Of a stretch of 64,000 nucleotides of DNA, positions 18,771 through 27,593 are shown piece by piece (position 1 is the stretch's first letter; every line of letters starts with the position of its first letter). Position numbers and translations under genes: made by a program. This DNA is from Anaerolineales bacterium. GTDB lineage: Bacteria > Chloroflexota > Anaerolineae > Anaerolineales > UBA11579. Below the pieces are notes generated by a model. The model did not search any database. It had not been told where the DNA came from and saw only the letters and a list, made by a program, of their open reading frames with translations. The stretch is from positions 721,087 through 785,086 of the forward strand of contig JAHCIJ010000002.1 of the NCBI GenBank assembly GCA_026129255.1, in the 5' to 3' direction.

Positions 18771-19760
18771 GTGATCGTACTAAGCAATATGGTGACCCCC
18801 CGCATTGAGCGTGAAGCGGAGGCCCGCAATTATGGAAAGTTTGTCATCGCCCCGCTGGAGCGCGGCTATGGCCACACGCTTGGCAACTCGCTGCGCCGTG
18901 TGCTGCTCTCCTCGCTGGAGGGCGCGGCCATCACGTCCATCCGTGTGACGGATGCCCAGCACGAGTACAGCCAGATCCCTGGCATCCGCGAGGATGTCAT
19001 CCAGATCATGCTGCAGCTCAAGCAGGTGCGCCTGATCCTGCACGAAGGCGAAACCAGCCGCATGCACCTGGAAGTCAAGGGTGAGGGCACGGTAACCGCC
19101 GCGGACATTATCGCCCCGGCCGAGGTCGAGATCGTCAATCCGGATCTGTACCTGTTCACCTCAGACAGCAGCAAGACCAAGCTGCAGATCGAGCTGACCG
19201 TGGAGCGTGGCCGTGGCTACTCCCCGGCCAACGAGCGCAGCGGCAAGCTGCCCATCGGCGAGCTGCCCGTGGACGCCATTTACACCCCGGTGCGCCGCGT
19301 CAATTGGGAAGTAGGCAACGCCCGCGTCGGCCAGAGCACCAACTATGACAAGCTGATCATGGAAGTGTGGACCGATGGCACGGTGCGCCCCGAAGAGGCG
19401 CTGAGCACCTCGGCCGGCATTATGATCGAGCACCTGCGCCACATCGCTGGCGTCAAAGAAATTGCGCTCAGCCCCGCGCCGGAGAAGGTCGTGACCGACA
19501 ACCGTCTCTCCAGCGAGGTATACGACACGCCTATCGAGAATCTGGATCTCTCGGTGCGTGTGTTCAACTCCCTGAAGCGCGCCGGCATCACCACCGTCGG
19601 CGAGGTGATGGAACTGCTCGATAAAGGCCTGGATGCGGTGATGTCGATCCGCAACTTTGGCGATAAGAGCATGGATGAATTGGTAGAAAAGATGCAGGAG
19701 AAGGGCTACATGCCGCAAGACGCCAAAGCCCCCTCGGCAACTGATGGAGAAGGTGAATAA
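18771..19760 (+). CDS. rpoA: RNA polymerase alpha subunit
   Basis: Alpha dimerises to start polymerase assembly, and its C-terminal domain binds UP elements and activators. The 329 residues show GYGHTLGNSLRRVLLSSLEG in the dimer interface, GEGTVTAADI, and the C-terminal helix-hairpin-helix domain with ENLDLSVRVFNSLKRAGITT and RNFGDKSMDEL. The GTG at 18771 follows GGAAGGAA; ATG 18789 is an alternative. It is followed by rplQ after three bases. Confidence 0.96.
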   Translation: MIVLSNMVTPRIEREAEARNYGKFVIAPLERGYGHTLGNSLRRVLLSSLEGAAITSIRVTDAQHEYSQIPGIREDVIQIMLQLKQVRLILHEGETSRMHLEVKGEGTVTAADIIAPAEVEIVNPDLYLFTSDSSKTKLQIELTVERGRGYSPANERSGKLPIGELPVDAIYTPVRRVNWEVGNARVGQSTNYDKLIMEVWTDGTVRPEEALSTSAGIMIEHLRHIAGVKEIALSPAPEKVVTDNRLSSEVYDTPIENLDLSVRVFNSLKRAGITTVGEVMELLDKGLDAVMSIRNFGDKSMDELVEKMQEKGYMPQDAKAPSATDGEGE

Positions 19761-19763
19761 AGC

Positions 19764-20141
19764 ATGCGTCACAAAGTAGCCGGCAAAAAACTCAGCCGCC
19801 ATGTCGGTGCTCGCACCGCCCTGCGCCGCATTCTGGTCAAGCAGCTTTTTGAGCACGAGCGCATTACGACCACCCGCGCCAAGGCGGAGGCCATCCGTGG
19901 CCAGGCCGAGCGCCTGATCACCCTGGCCAAGAAGGGCAACGCCGCCGAGCAGGCCTCTGCCAAAGTGCATGCCCGCCGCCTGGCCGCCGCCCGCCTCAAC
20001 GACGCCAAGATCGTCAAGAAGCTGTTTGACGATATTGCTCCCCGCTTCGCCGAGCGCAAAGGCGGCTACACCCGCCTCACCAAGCTCGGCCAGCGTGAGG
20101 GCGACCGTGCTCCCATGGTTCTGCTGGAGCTGGTCGACTAA
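19764..20141 (+). CDS. rplQ: 50S ribosomal protein L17
   Basis: L17 lies near the tunnel exit. The 125 residues start MRHKVAGKKLSRHVGARTAL, followed by HERITTTRAKAEAIRGQAER and a C-terminal GGYTRLTKLGQREGDRAPM, the family signature. It closes the alpha operon, directly before truA. Confidence 0.95.
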   Translation: MRHKVAGKKLSRHVGARTALRRILVKQLFEHERITTTRAKAEAIRGQAERLITLAKKGNAAEQASAKVHARRLAAARLNDAKIVKKLFDDIAPRFAERKGGYTRLTKLGQREGDRAPMVLLELVD

Positions 20142-20158
20142 GATCGCTGCCCACACCT

Positions 20159-20929
20159 ATGGGCAACCTTGTGGGTAGAACTCCACCCTCCGGTGGAACT
20201 GAACGTTACAAAATTATTCTGGCTTATCACGGCGCCGCATTCAGTGGAATGCAGCGCCAGGCCCGCCACCGCAGTGTGCAGGCCGTGCTGGAGGAGGCGC
20301 TGCGTGCGCTGGGCTGGGCCGGGCGAGCTGTATTGTTCGCCGGGCGCACAGACGCCGGCGTCCACGCCAGCGGTCAGGTAGCTGCCTTCGACTTGCAGTG
20401 GAGGCACTCCAGTGAGAGCTTGCTCAAGGCGCTCAACACCCAACTGCCCGCTGATGTGGCCGTGCAGGCTGTGGAGCAGGTGGGGGCGCAATTTCACCCC
20501 CGCTATGATGCACGCAAGCGCACCTACCGCTACCGGCTCTACTGCCAGCCACAGCGAGACCCACTTCGGGAGGGGCTCGCTTGGCGGGTGTGGCCGGCGC
20601 CCAGGCTGCGCCGCCTGCAGGCGGCCGCCCGCCACCTGCGTGGCGAGCACGACTTTGTCGCCTTTGGCCCCGCACCGCAACCAGGCGGCCACACCGTACG
20701 CACGGTGCACGCCGCCCGTTGGCAGCAGGCCGCGGACGATGAGTTTATTTTTGAAGTCACCGCCAACGCCTTTCTCTACCATATGGTGCGCCGTATGGTC
20801 GGCCTGCAGGTCAAAGCAGGGCAGGGCTTGATCGAGCCAGAAGTAGTACACGCCGCACTACGCAGCCAACAGCGAGTGCGGCAATTAGCGCCAGCCCACG
20901 GGCTGACGCTGGTGCACGTGGAATACTAG
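20159..20929 (+). CDS. truA: tRNA pseudouridine(38-40) synthase
   Basis: TruA converts uridines 38-40 of the tRNA anticodon arm to pseudouridine. The nucleophilic aspartate sits in FAGRTDAGVHA near residue 63, the second motif RTYRYRL follows, and NAFLYHMVRRMVG is the C-terminal active-site motif. Length 256 is typical. The N-terminus before RYKIILAYHG is uncertain; the first ATG is used. Position between rplQ and rplM is common in Gram-positive-type genomes. Confidence 0.92.
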   Translation: MGNLVGRTPPSGGTERYKIILAYHGAAFSGMQRQARHRSVQAVLEEALRALGWAGRAVLFAGRTDAGVHASGQVAAFDLQWRHSSESLLKALNTQLPADVAVQAVEQVGAQFHPRYDARKRTYRYRLYCQPQRDPLREGLAWRVWPAPRLRRLQAAARHLRGEHDFVAFGPAPQPGGHTVRTVHAARWQQAADDEFIFEVTANAFLYHMVRRMVGLQVKAGQGLIEPEVVHAALRSQQRVRQLAPAHGLTLVHVEY

Positions 20930-21053
20930 CGCAGGCGGAACACATGCCGCCCGCGATGAGTGAGAAAGCAATTGCGCAAGCAATTGCAGGCAGCAGCGCA
21001 AGCGGCTGACAATCTTCTTTGAACGAAGATGAAAGAAGGAACTGAGGATTAGG
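20930..21053 (+). promoter_or_regulatory. rplM leader with two hairpins
   Basis: GCAATTGC is repeated around a GCAA loop (20968-20975/20980-20987) and gives an 8-bp stem. ATCTTC (21012-21017) pairs with GAAGAT (21025-21030) close to the rplM ribosome binding site. L13 leaders with regulatory hairpins are known in Firmicutes; homology to those is not shown here. Confidence 0.35.
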
Positions 21054-21491
21054 ATGCAACAAAAAAGCTATTATCCCAAACCGGGTGATGTAGAAGCGCA
21101 GTGGTACATTGTGGATGCCGCCGGCCAGAACCTGGGCCGCTTGGCCTCTCAGATTGCCAATGTGCTGCTCGGCAAGCACCGCCCGGAGTACACCCCTGGT
21201 GTTGACTTTGGCGATTCCGTGATCGTGACCAACTGCGGCCAGATCACTGTGACCGGTGCCAAGCTGACCGACAAGATCTACTACCGCTATAGCGGTTACC
21301 AGAGCGGCCTCAAAGAGACCAGCCTACGCCGCATGCTGGAGACTCACCCTGACCGCGTGATCTACGAGGCGGTACGCGGCATGCTGCCGCACAACCGTCT
21401 CGGCCGCCAGCTGGTCAAGAAGCTCAAGATATACTCTGGCACCGAGCACCCGCACATCGCCCAGAAACCCCAGCCGCTGGCTGTGAAATAA
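21054..21491 (+). CDS. rplM: 50S ribosomal protein L13
   Basis: L13 is one of the earliest 50S assembly proteins. The 145 residues carry WYIVDAAGQNLGRLASQIAN, the KHRPEYTPGVDFGDSVIVTN motif and RGMLPHNRLGRQLVKKLKIY near the C-terminus. It is followed 15 bases later by rpsI, the standard L13-S9 pair. Confidence 0.96.
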   Translation: MQQKSYYPKPGDVEAQWYIVDAAGQNLGRLASQIANVLLGKHRPEYTPGVDFGDSVIVTNCGQITVTGAKLTDKIYYRYSGYQSGLKETSLRRMLETHPDRVIYEAVRGMLPHNRLGRQLVKKLKIYSGTEHPHIAQKPQPLAVK

Positions 21492-21506
21492 GGCAGGAGA
21501 ATTACG

Positions 21507-21899
21507 ATGGCAGATCAATTTTACGAAGGCGTCGGCCGCCGCAAGACCAGCAGCGCCCGCGTACGTGTGATGAGCGGGGCAGGGGCCTTCATGGTGAATG
21601 GCAAGCCTATGGAGGAGTACTTCCCTCGCATCGGTGACGCCGCCCTAATCCAGACAGTACTGCAGGATGCCAGCGCCAACGGCACGGTAGACGTCAGCGT
21701 AGTGGTGAGCGGCGGTGGCCGCACCGGCCAGGCTGGCGCCGTGCGCATGGGCCTGGCGCGTGCCCTGGTGAAAATGAACCCAGACGTGCACCCGGCCATG
21801 GCCAAGAACATGCACCTGCGCCGCGATGCGCGCGCCAAGGAACGCAAGAAACCCGGTCTCAAGCGCGCCCGCAAGGCTCCTACGTACACGAAGCGCTAA
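21507..21899 (+). CDS. rpsI: 30S ribosomal protein S9
   Basis: S9 sends its C-terminal tail to the P-site tRNA. The 130 residues start with FYEGVGRRKTSSARVRV, contain VSGGGRTGQAGAVRMGLARA, and end in the basic tail KKPGLKRARKAPTYTKR, where the final arginine contacts the anticodon loop. It is the last gene of the translation block before a strong terminator. Confidence 0.96.
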   Translation: MADQFYEGVGRRKTSSARVRVMSGAGAFMVNGKPMEEYFPRIGDAALIQTVLQDASANGTVDVSVVVSGGGRTGQAGAVRMGLARALVKMNPDVHPAMAKNMHLRRDARAKERKKPGLKRARKAPTYTKR

Positions 21900-21922
21900 A
21901 GCCTCATAGCCAACTACTAACC

Positions 21923-21956
21923 AAAAGAACCGCAGCATATGCTGCGGTTCTTTTTT
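21923..21956 (+). terminator. intrinsic terminator after rpsI
   Basis: AAAAGAACCGCAGC (21923-21936) pairs perfectly with 21941-21954 around an ATAT loop, and the right arm runs into a T-run ending at 21956. It closes the rplM-rpsI transcript. Confidence 0.93.
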
Positions 21957-22550
21957 GGTGGTTTCCGTCATTGCGAGGAGTGCGCTGCGGCGCGAAGCGC
22001 ACAGCGCTGACGAAGCAATCCCCAGTTTCAAATTGCAAATAGACGCGAGAATTGCTTTGTCCGCGAGGTTGCATGCAATGCATACCCGCAATGAAAAGCG
22101 TGCTAGTGTCATCCTGAACGGGTGTTGAAGCCCGCACCAGCACGCCGAACCCAGACCAGTGAAGGATCCATACTGCCACCTCTTCGGAGCTGCCCTCATT
22201 TCTGCCCCACACTGATTGTCATTGCGAGGAGTATTGTGCAGTGATGGAGTTATCCATCACTGCACAAACGGACGAAGCAATCTGATAGTACTGAAGATTG
22301 TCACGCACACAAGCCGCTTTGCGGCTTGTGGCTCGCAATGAAAAGCCTGCTAGTGTCATCCTGAGCGGGTGTTGAAGCCCGCACCAGAACGCAGAACCCA
22401 GACCAGTGAAGGATCCATGCAGCCATATCTTCGGAAAGCACACGCTTCGGCCACATGACCCTCACCCAGTGAGCTATTTACTCAGTTGCATGTGTTCGCC
22501 CTCTCCCTCGGGAGAGGGCGCGAGCGTAGCGAGCGGGTGAGGGCATAAGG
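21957..22550. repeat. two composite intergenic repeat units
   Basis: No gene was seen in this stretch. It holds two tandem units of roughly 240 bases. Each has a type A palindrome (GTCATTGCGAGGAG...GACGAAGCAATC; 21967-22022 and 22218-22283), a linker ending CGCAATGAAAAGC, and a type B element (GTCATCCTGA...AAGGATCC; 22108-22169 and 22355-22416). The second type A copy contains a 15-bp perfect hairpin (22234-22248/22253-22267). The two type B copies differ at only a few positions. Confidence 0.8.
21967..22024 (+). repeat. type A intergenic palindrome, copy identical to 37329-37387
   Basis: It starts GTCATTGCGAGGAGTGCGC and ends GACGAAGCAATCCCC. The reverse complement of 37329-37387 reads the same over about 57 bases without a difference I can find, although the loci are 15 kb apart. 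This implies recent copying or gene conversion. Confidence 0.8.
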
Positions 22551-22552
22551 TG

Positions 22553-22565
22553 TATCATCTGCCCA
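22553..22565 (+). promoter_or_regulatory. leaderless-type promoter of mazG
   Basis: TATCAT (22553-22558) lies exactly six bases before the ATG at 22565, and there is no Shine-Dalgarno sequence. Transcription would start at or next to the initiation codon. No -35 box is visible. The same TATCAT-6-ATG arrangement occurs at 44576-44588. Confidence 0.45.
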
Positions 22566-23641
22566 TGACTGACATCGCATCCCTGCTCGCCACGCTGCCC
22601 AACTCCGCCACCGATAACCTCACCCTCATCCATGCCCCCAGCATGGCCGCGCAATACCATCCCACCTTCCCGCCGCACATCCCGGCCCTCATCCACGGCA
22701 TAGACTCCGCCGAGCTGTTCGCCAAAGTTCAGACCCTGCTCCTGCTCGTCTATCCACCTGACCATACGATTGAGTTTGTTGGCGAAGGCGCCACATCCAC
22801 TCTCCTTGCATCCCTTACGACTAATCGACCAGCCGACTACCCGACCAGCCTCTACATCCCTCCCCTCGGCGCCAACACCTCCCTCGAAGAATTCCAGGAG
22901 CTCATCGCTCACCTGCGTGCGCCGGACGGCTGCCCCTGGGACCGCGAGCAGACCCACCAAAGCCTGCGCCGCAACCTCATCGAAGAAACCTATGAGGTGG
23001 TCGACGCCCTGGATGCTGACGACCCGGCCGCCATGCAGGAAGAATTTGGCGATCTGATGGTGCAGGTCGCTCTGCACGCTCAGATCGCCAGCGAGGCGGG
23101 CGAATTCCGCATGGCGGATGTGCTCAACGGCATCATCACCAAGCTCATCGCCCGCCACCCGCACGTCTTCGGCGAAGTTGAGCTGGAGGATGCCGAAGCC
23201 GTCATCGCCAATTGGGAGAACCTCAAAGCCGCCGAACGCAAGCAGAAGGGTACCGAGAAGGGCTTGCTGGACGGCGTGTCGGCGGCTTTGCCCGCCCTCA
23301 GCCAGGCCGAAGCCTACACCAGCCGCGCCGCTCGTGTCGGCTTCGAATGGCCCAATATTGAAGGCGTGCTGGGTGACGTGGCCGAAGAGATCCAGGAGTT
23401 CCGCGCCGAGGCCGCCGGCACGCCCGAGCAAGAGGCCGAGTTCGGCGACATCCTCTTCGCGCTGGTCAACCTCTCACGCTGGCTCAAGATCGACGCCGAA
23501 GCGGCGCTACGCGCCGCCAATGCCCGCTTCCGCAAACGCTTCGCGTTTGTGGAAGCCGGTGCGCGGGCGCAAGGCCGCCCGCTCAGCGAGCTCACGCTAG
23601 ACGAGATGAATGCGTTGTGGGAGGAGAGTAAGCGACAGTAA
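22565..23641 (+). CDS. mazG: nucleoside triphosphate pyrophosphohydrolase MazG
   Basis: MazG hydrolyses (d)NTPs to monophosphates and pyrophosphate, cleaning the nucleotide pool. The 358-residue product has a first MazG domain near residues 115-215, with CPWDREQTHQSL, EETYEVVDAL, EEFGDLMVQV and KLIARHPHVF, and a second near 260-330 with GFEWP and EFGDILFALVN. The N-terminal 100 residues resemble the C-terminal end of a tetrapyrrole-methylase domain, as in YabN-type fusions, but its SAM-binding start is missing, so that part looks like a remnant. The ATG at 22565 is chosen over an upstream in-frame codon from promoter position. Confidence 0.9.
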   Translation: MTDIASLLATLPNSATDNLTLIHAPSMAAQYHPTFPPHIPALIHGIDSAELFAKVQTLLLLVYPPDHTIEFVGEGATSTLLASLTTNRPADYPTSLYIPPLGANTSLEEFQELIAHLRAPDGCPWDREQTHQSLRRNLIEETYEVVDALDADDPAAMQEEFGDLMVQVALHAQIASEAGEFRMADVLNGIITKLIARHPHVFGEVELEDAEAVIANWENLKAAERKQKGTEKGLLDGVSAALPALSQAEAYTSRAARVGFEWPNIEGVLGDVAEEIQEFRAEAAGTPEQEAEFGDILFALVNLSRWLKIDAEAALRAANARFRKRFAFVEAGARAQGRPLSELTLDEMNALWEESKRQ

Positions 23642-24291
23642 GGACGCGCTTTCCGCCCTGCGAGAGCTGAGGGCTGCATGGCCCTCCCGGCATACGGGAT
23701 TGGACCTGCATTTGCCCTTCCGTCATTGCGAGAACGTGAGGCGGCGTAGCCGCTGAACGACGAAGCAATCCCCAAAGTGGTTTCCTGCGGCTGGCTTGGG
23801 GATTGCTTCGCTACGCTCGCAATGACGTAGGGCGTACGCTGCGAAGCAGCGTACGTTGCTTCGCAGCGTACGCCTCTGCGCGAGAGTCCTTGTCATCCCG
23901 AACGAGGCCGTTAGGCCGAGGAGGGATCCGTTAAGGGGCTTTGTTTGCTTTAGTAAACATCTGGCAAAAAGAGGTGCGGTAGTGTTACTTTTGTACGGAT
24001 GAGATGCACAATGAATAAGCGCAGTACGGATTCCTCGCTGCGCTCGGAATGACACAAAGTTCGGCTTGCCGCCCAAGCATGCTGCAAAGCAGCGTATGCC
24101 CTTACGCGTTTTTCACATTGATGCAGCTATTAGAACTCAACATTGACTTGGTAGGGGCGGGTCTTAGACCCGCCCCTACACGATTCGGTGTTGACGCCAT
24201 GTCAGCTGGCTAAAATTCAACACAGGCTTGGCTCCTGCTCACTAATCACCGCTCACTGTTCACCTTCACCGCTCACTACTCACTTGCCTCC
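23642..24291. repeat. repeat-filled gap between mazG and uvrA2
   Basis: No gene was seen. The gap holds a type A palindrome (23722-23772) followed by its inverted partner (23797-23826). An 18-bp perfect hairpin follows (GGCGTACGCTGCGAAGCA at 23831-23848 with 23857-23874), then GTCATCCCGAACGAGG...GCTCGGAATGAC elements (about 23893-24053). Degenerate heptamers of the form TCACTAA/TCACCGC lie at 24237-24285. The two flanking genes converge here, but no clear terminator was found. Confidence 0.7.
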
Positions 24292-26538
24292 CTAAATATA
24301 CTTACTCGTAATCGACCCCTTCGCCTTCTTCAGCTCCGCCGGCGTACCCTCAAACACCACCTGGCCGCCGCGGCTGCCGCCCTCCGGCCCCATGTCGATC
24401 ACCCAGTCCGCATTGCGCACCACATCCATGTTGTGCTCGATCACGATCACCGTGTTGCCGCTGTCCACCAGGCGGTGGATAATGCCCAGCAGGTGCTCCG
24501 TGTCAGACATGTGCAGGCCCGTGGTCGGCTCGTCCAGCACATAGATGCTGCCTTCTTTGTGCAGCTCGCTGGCCAGCTTGATGCGCTGGCACTCACCACC
24601 GGAGAGCGTGTTCAGCGGCTGGCCCAGCTTCAGGTAGGTCAGACCTACGTCGGCCATGGCTTGCAGCTTGCGTTTGATCTCGGGCTGCTCAAAATAGTCC
24701 AATGCGTCCAGCACCGTCATGTCCAGCACATCAGCGATGGATTTGCCGTTCAGCAGGTAGCCCAGCACCTCGTCCTTGAAGCGCTTGCCGCCACACACTT
24801 CGCAAGGCGACTTCACCGTGTCGAAGAATGACAGTTCCGTATACACCACACCCAGACCCTGGCAGTTCTCGCAGGCGCCCTTGGAGTTGTAGCTGAACAG
24901 CCCGGCATTCACCTTGTTGACCTTGGCGAAGACCTTGCGAATATCGTCCATCATGCCGGTGTAGGTGGCCGGGTTGGAGCGTGAGTTGGCGCCCACGGCC
25001 GACTGGTCAACCACGATCGCCTCGGGGTGCTGCGCCACGAAGGCCTGGTTGATCAGCGAGCTCTTGCCGGAACCCGCCACGCCGGTGACCGCTGTCAGCA
25101 CGCCCTCAGGGATGCTGACGCTCACGTTTTTGAGGTTGTTGAGGGTCACCTTGCTTAGCTTGAGCTGACCCTTGGCGGAGCGGAATTCCTTCTTGAGCGG
25201 CATGGCGCTCTTCATGTGCTTGCCGGTCAGCGTGTCCGCCTTCAGCAGGCCCGCATAGCTGCCTTCGTAGACGATCTTGCCGCCCTGGCTGCCGGCGCGC
25301 GGCCCCACATCCACAATGTGGTCGGCGATCTCGATTACTTGTGGGTCGTGCTCCACCACCAGCACCGTGTTGCCTTTGTCGCGGATCTTTTGCAGCATCT
25401 CGTTTAGGCGGTGCACATCACGCGGGTGCAGGCCCACGCTGGGCTCGTCAAAAATGTACATCATGTCGATCAGGCTGCTGCTCAGTTGCTTTACCAGCTT
25501 GACGCGCTGCGATTCGCCGCCCGAAAGTGTGTCCGTCTCGCGGTTGAGCGTCAGATACTCCAGCCCAATGTCGATGAGGTATTGCAAGCGCGCCGTCAGA
25601 TCGTCCAGCATCGGCTTGGCTTCCGGGCTCTTGATGGCCTTGATGATCGGCAGCAGCGCGCTCACTTCCATTGCGGAGAGGTCGGCAATGTTGTGGCCAT
25701 TGATCTTGCTCATCAGCACAGACTTGTTCAAGCGCGCCCCCTTGCAGGAGGGGCAGGGGCCTTCCACCAGGAACGGGGCGATCTGCTTCTGCGTGCGCTC
25801 AGACAGCGCTTTGAGGTCACGCTTAATGTATGAACTTTCAAATTTGCGGATGATGCCTTCATAGGTGGCATTAAAGCCCTTGTCGCCAAAGCCGCTTAGC
25901 TTCACTTTGCGGTCTTTGCCATGCAGCAACAGCTCCAGCTCATCTTTGTTGTATTTGGAGAGCGGCTTGTCATTGTCGAAAAAGCCGCTGGCCTGATACA
26001 GGCCTGCCCAACTGCTAAAGCCAGGCACCAAAATTGCGCCTTCGTTGAGCGAGCGGCTCATATCCAGGATCTTGCTGGTGTCCGCTTGCAGCTTGCGGCC
26101 AAAGCCGTTGCATTCCGGGCACATGCCAAACGGTTCGTTGAATGAGAAGACGTTGGGGTAGCCCACGAACGGCTGGCCAATGCGCGAGAACAGCATGCGC
26201 AGCACGGTGTAAGTGTCGGTGATCGTGCCCATGGTGGAGTGCGAACCGCCGCCCAGGCGTTTCTGGTCCACCACCACCGCCATGCCCAGATTCTCGATGC
26301 CGTCGGCGTCCGGCTGGGTGTAGCGCGGCAGGAAGTTGCGCACGAACAGGCTGAAGGTTTCGTACAGTTGGCGCTGCGCCTCGGTGGCGATGGTGTCGAA
26401 CACGATCGATGATTTACCGGAGCCAGAGACGCCGGTAAAGATGGTCACCTTGCGCTTGGGGATGCGTAGGCTGACATCTTTTAGGTTGTTCTCGCGTGCG
26501 CCGCGGATCTCAATGAATTCTTGTTTGGCTTCAGCCAT
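24292..26538 (-). CDS. uvrA2: UvrA-like ABC ATPase, class 2 (UvrA2)
   Basis: This is a 748-residue excinuclease A homologue, against about 940 for the repair UvrA. Two ATP-binding domains are present: GVSGSGKSSIVFDT near residue 35 and GVAGSGKSSLINQ in the second half, with LSGGESQRVKL and LSGGECQRIKL signatures and DEPSVGLHP/DEPTTGLH Walker B motifs. Zinc-finger cysteines appear at CPECNGFG, CPSCKGARL, CENCQGLG and CEVCGGKRF. The shortness fits loss of the UvrB-binding region, as in class 2 proteins linked to drug resistance or DNA-damage tolerance. It lies downstream of the DUF1801 genes on the same strand. Confidence 0.9.
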   Translation of the reverse strand: MAEAKQEFIEIRGARENNLKDVSLRIPKRKVTIFTGVSGSGKSSIVFDTIATEAQRQLYETFSLFVRNFLPRYTQPDADGIENLGMAVVVDQKRLGGGSHSTMGTITDTYTVLRMLFSRIGQPFVGYPNVFSFNEPFGMCPECNGFGRKLQADTSKILDMSRSLNEGAILVPGFSSWAGLYQASGFFDNDKPLSKYNKDELELLLHGKDRKVKLSGFGDKGFNATYEGIIRKFESSYIKRDLKALSERTQKQIAPFLVEGPCPSCKGARLNKSVLMSKINGHNIADLSAMEVSALLPIIKAIKSPEAKPMLDDLTARLQYLIDIGLEYLTLNRETDTLSGGESQRVKLVKQLSSSLIDMMYIFDEPSVGLHPRDVHRLNEMLQKIRDKGNTVLVVEHDPQVIEIADHIVDVGPRAGSQGGKIVYEGSYAGLLKADTLTGKHMKSAMPLKKEFRSAKGQLKLSKVTLNNLKNVSVSIPEGVLTAVTGVAGSGKSSLINQAFVAQHPEAIVVDQSAVGANSRSNPATYTGMMDDIRKVFAKVNKVNAGLFSYNSKGACENCQGLGVVYTELSFFDTVKSPCEVCGGKRFKDEVLGYLLNGKSIADVLDMTVLDALDYFEQPEIKRKLQAMADVGLTYLKLGQPLNTLSGGECQRIKLASELHKEGSIYVLDEPTTGLHMSDTEHLLGIIHRLVDSGNTVIVIEHNMDVVRNADWVIDMGPEGGSRGGQVVFEGTPAELKKAKGSITSKYI

Positions 26539-26653
26539 GGTTCCTCTTGGTGTCTACTTTTGGGCGGATGGGGGAGTGAGTTTACCGCAAACCGGCGGGT
26601 CTGGCGCTCTAGGGCGGGCAAAGCGCGGCACTGCCGCGCTTTGCCTGCCCAGC

Positions 26654-27112
26654 TTACTTGCTTGCTTTGGCCGCGTTGAGCTTGACCGCCGCCAGCACCA
26701 GGGCTTTCACCCCGGCCTTGTCGATGCGGTCTTCCGGGCCGTAATCGATGGCCCGCACTGTGCTGCTGTCCAGCCGGGTGTTGAACAGCTTCTTGGGCTC
26801 TTTGATCTGCGCCCCGCTGTGGAAGTTCAGCCGCACCGTGTTCTTGAGCACATCCACATGGCACAGGTTGCCATTGTGCACCCACACTGCCACACCTTCA
26901 GGCTGTGAGGGCTTCTTCCACTTGACCTCCTCGATGATGCCCGGGTCCGCTTTGACGATAATTTGGCGCAGCTCGGCCAGCTTCGTGCCCTTCCAAGGTT
27001 CGGCCGCCTTGATGATGGCGTCGATCTCTTTGCTGGCGTTGCCGTCTGCCGCTGCGGCTTTGGCGGCAGGCTTCTTGCCTGGGCTCTTGGCTGCACTCTT
27101 CTTAGCGGGCAT
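26654..27112 (-). CDS. DUF1801 (YdhG-like) protein
   Basis: A 152-residue cytoplasmic protein. After a lysine- and alanine-rich tail of about 25 residues comes a DUF1801 fold with ELRQIIVKADPGIIEEVKWK, WVHNGNLCHVDVLKNTVRL and FNTRLDSSTVRAIDYGPEDR. The biochemical role of the family is unsettled; some members are annotated as iron chaperones. It is one base away from a second DUF1801-like gene and belongs to the ArsR/SRPBCC run. Confidence 0.75.
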   Translation of the reverse strand: MPAKKSAAKSPGKKPAAKAAAADGNASKEIDAIIKAAEPWKGTKLAELRQIIVKADPGIIEEVKWKKPSQPEGVAVWVHNGNLCHVDVLKNTVRLNFHSGAQIKEPKKLFNTRLDSSTVRAIDYGPEDRIDKAGVKALVLAAVKLNAAKASK

Positions 27113-27113
27113 A

Positions 27114-27575
27114 TCAGCTTGTGGCCTTTTTGACCAGCTTGGTGATCTTGGCTTCTTCGGCTGCGGTGAGCTTCACTAATGCAAACGAGGCGGGCCACAT
27201 GTTGCCATCATCCAACGCAGCCGAATCGTTGAAACCCAGCGTGGTATAGCGCGTCTCAAATTTGCTGCCGGGCTGGAAGAAGAGCACCACTTTGCCGTCC
27301 TCATTGGCGTAGGCGGGCATGCCGTACCAGGTGCGTGGCAGCAGGGCGGGGGCCGCGCTGCTGATCAGCGAGTGCAGGCGCGCACACATCTTGCGCTCGG
27401 CATCTGGCAGTTTGTTGACCACATCCAGCAGCGCTTCTTCGCCCTTGGCGCGGTCTTTGCCGATGCGTTCCAGAGCTTTGAGCTCACGGGCACGCTCCTT
27501 CATCGCCGCTTTTTCGGCTGCACTAAAGCCTTCGCTCACTTTTGCGGTCTTAGTTGTCTTCTTTTGTGCGCTCAT
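27114..27575 (-). CDS. second DUF1801-like protein
   Basis: A 153-residue protein with a charged helical N-terminus (about 60 residues), then PRTWYGMPAYANEDGKVVLF and TRYTTLGFNDSAALDDGNMW, which match the DUF1801 fold, and a C-terminal lysine-rich helix. The role is unknown. It sits between the SRPBCC gene and the first DUF1801 gene with almost no spacing, so it is probably cotranscribed from the ArsR promoter at 28404-28432. Confidence 0.7.
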   Translation of the reverse strand: MSAQKKTTKTAKVSEGFSAAEKAAMKERARELKALERIGKDRAKGEEALLDVVNKLPDAERKMCARLHSLISSAAPALLPRTWYGMPAYANEDGKVVLFFQPGSKFETRYTTLGFNDSAALDDGNMWPASFALVKLTAAEEAKITKLVKKATS

Positions 27576-27593
27576 ATGTCCTCCCGATTGGGG

